A DNA stretch of 5,756 bases from an uncultured Oscillospiraceae bacterium (GTDB lineage Bacteria; Bacillota; Clostridia; Oscillospirales; Ruminococcaceae). This document shows, in pieces, positions 5,671 through 5,756 of this stretch. The stretch is taken from positions 1-5,756 of the forward strand of contig USNZ01000093.1 in assembly GCA_900556255.1 (NCBI GenBank), written 5' to 3'. The position numbers and the translations under genes were made by a program. How positions within the stretch are numbered: position 1 is the first letter of the stretch; the number at the start of each line of letters is the position of its first letter. The notes below the pieces were generated by a model, which had not been told where the DNA came from, searched no databases, and saw nothing but the letters and a program-made list of their open reading frames with translations.

Positions 5671-5688
5671 AAATCAACCCGCTGATTT
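5671..5688 (+). promoter_or_regulatory. Small intercistronic hairpin
   Basis: AAATCA (5671-5676) and TGATTT (5683-5688) form a perfect 6-bp stem around a 6-nt loop, immediately after the carboxyltransferase stop codon and just before the AAGGAGG at 5689-5695. No T-run follows, so it is not a standard terminator. It might affect mRNA processing or the ratio of the two subunits, but the stem is AT-rich and weak. Confidence 0.3.
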
Positions 5689-5703
5689 AAGGAGGATATT
5701 CCT

Positions 5704-5756
5704 ATGAAAAACCTGATCGTTACCGTAAACGGCGTTGCTTATAATGTCACCGTTGA
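5704..5756 (+). CDS. Start of a probable biotin carboxyl carrier subunit (partial, cut by right edge)
   Basis: Only 17 complete codons are present, giving MKNLIVTVNGVAYNVTV and then an incomplete GA. N-termini of the form MKxxxVTVNGxxYxVxV are typical of the small biotin-carrying subunits (MmdC/GcdC type) that accompany carboxyltransferase subunits in sodium-pumping decarboxylases. The biotinylation site (usually MKM) and the Pro/Ala-rich linker would lie outside the window. AAGGAGG (5689-5695), 8 nt before the ATG, is a strong ribosome site. The gap to the upstream gene is only 33 bp, with no promoter seen, so the two are probably co-transcribed. The call relies on the short N-terminus plus context. 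Confidence 0.75.
   Translation, partial: MKNLIVTVNGVAYNVTV

Overview
The window is a GC-rich stretch with AT-rich intergenic gaps and clear Gram-positive Shine-Dalgarno sites. The gene content and order (site-2 protease, scpA, scpB, DUF2953 protein, GerW/YtfJ protein, RluB-type pseudouridine synthase, then a biotin-dependent decarboxylase carboxyltransferase) suggest a Clostridia member of the Oscillospiraceae/Ruminococcaceae type (Faecalibacterium, Gemmiger or Subdoligranulum-like). This placement comes from remembered similarity and base composition, not from a search.

Layout. Positions 1-211 are a divergent intergenic region. A consensus-like minus-strand promoter and a strong minus-strand Shine-Dalgarno site serve a gene that starts at or just beyond the left edge. 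A plus-strand promoter at 158-186 serves the rightward operon. Between the two promoters are A/T tracts spaced about one helical turn apart. From 212 to 4215 six genes run rightward with gaps of 18 bp or less or with overlaps: M50 site-2 protease, scpA (23 bp overlap, TTG start), scpB (8 bp overlap), a DUF2953 membrane protein with a proline/lysine-rich linker, ytfJ/gerW, and an rluB-type gene. They look like one transcription unit joining chromosome condensation (ScpA and ScpB are the non-SMC subunits of Smc-ScpAB), membrane-protein processing, a spore-associated protein family and rRNA modification.

Positions 4216-4347 are a second intergenic region. It carries a good promoter, an inverted repeat over the -10 box and a nested stem-loop in the predicted leader. 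This starts a new unit: a 440-residue, very alanine-rich carboxyltransferase of the MmdA/crotonase-fold type (4348-5670), followed by the first 17 complete codons of a gene whose N-terminus looks like a biotin carboxyl carrier subunit. Together they suggest the start of a biotin-dependent, probably sodium-pumping, acyl-CoA decarboxylase operon. The membrane beta subunit, if present, would lie past the right edge.

No mobile element, CRISPR array, tRNA or rRNA is visible. Most of the window is ordinary core genome. The items most worth a second look are the shortened, diverged carboxyltransferase with its leader structure, and the start-site correction for the site-2 protease. I see no convincing undescribed multi-gene system.
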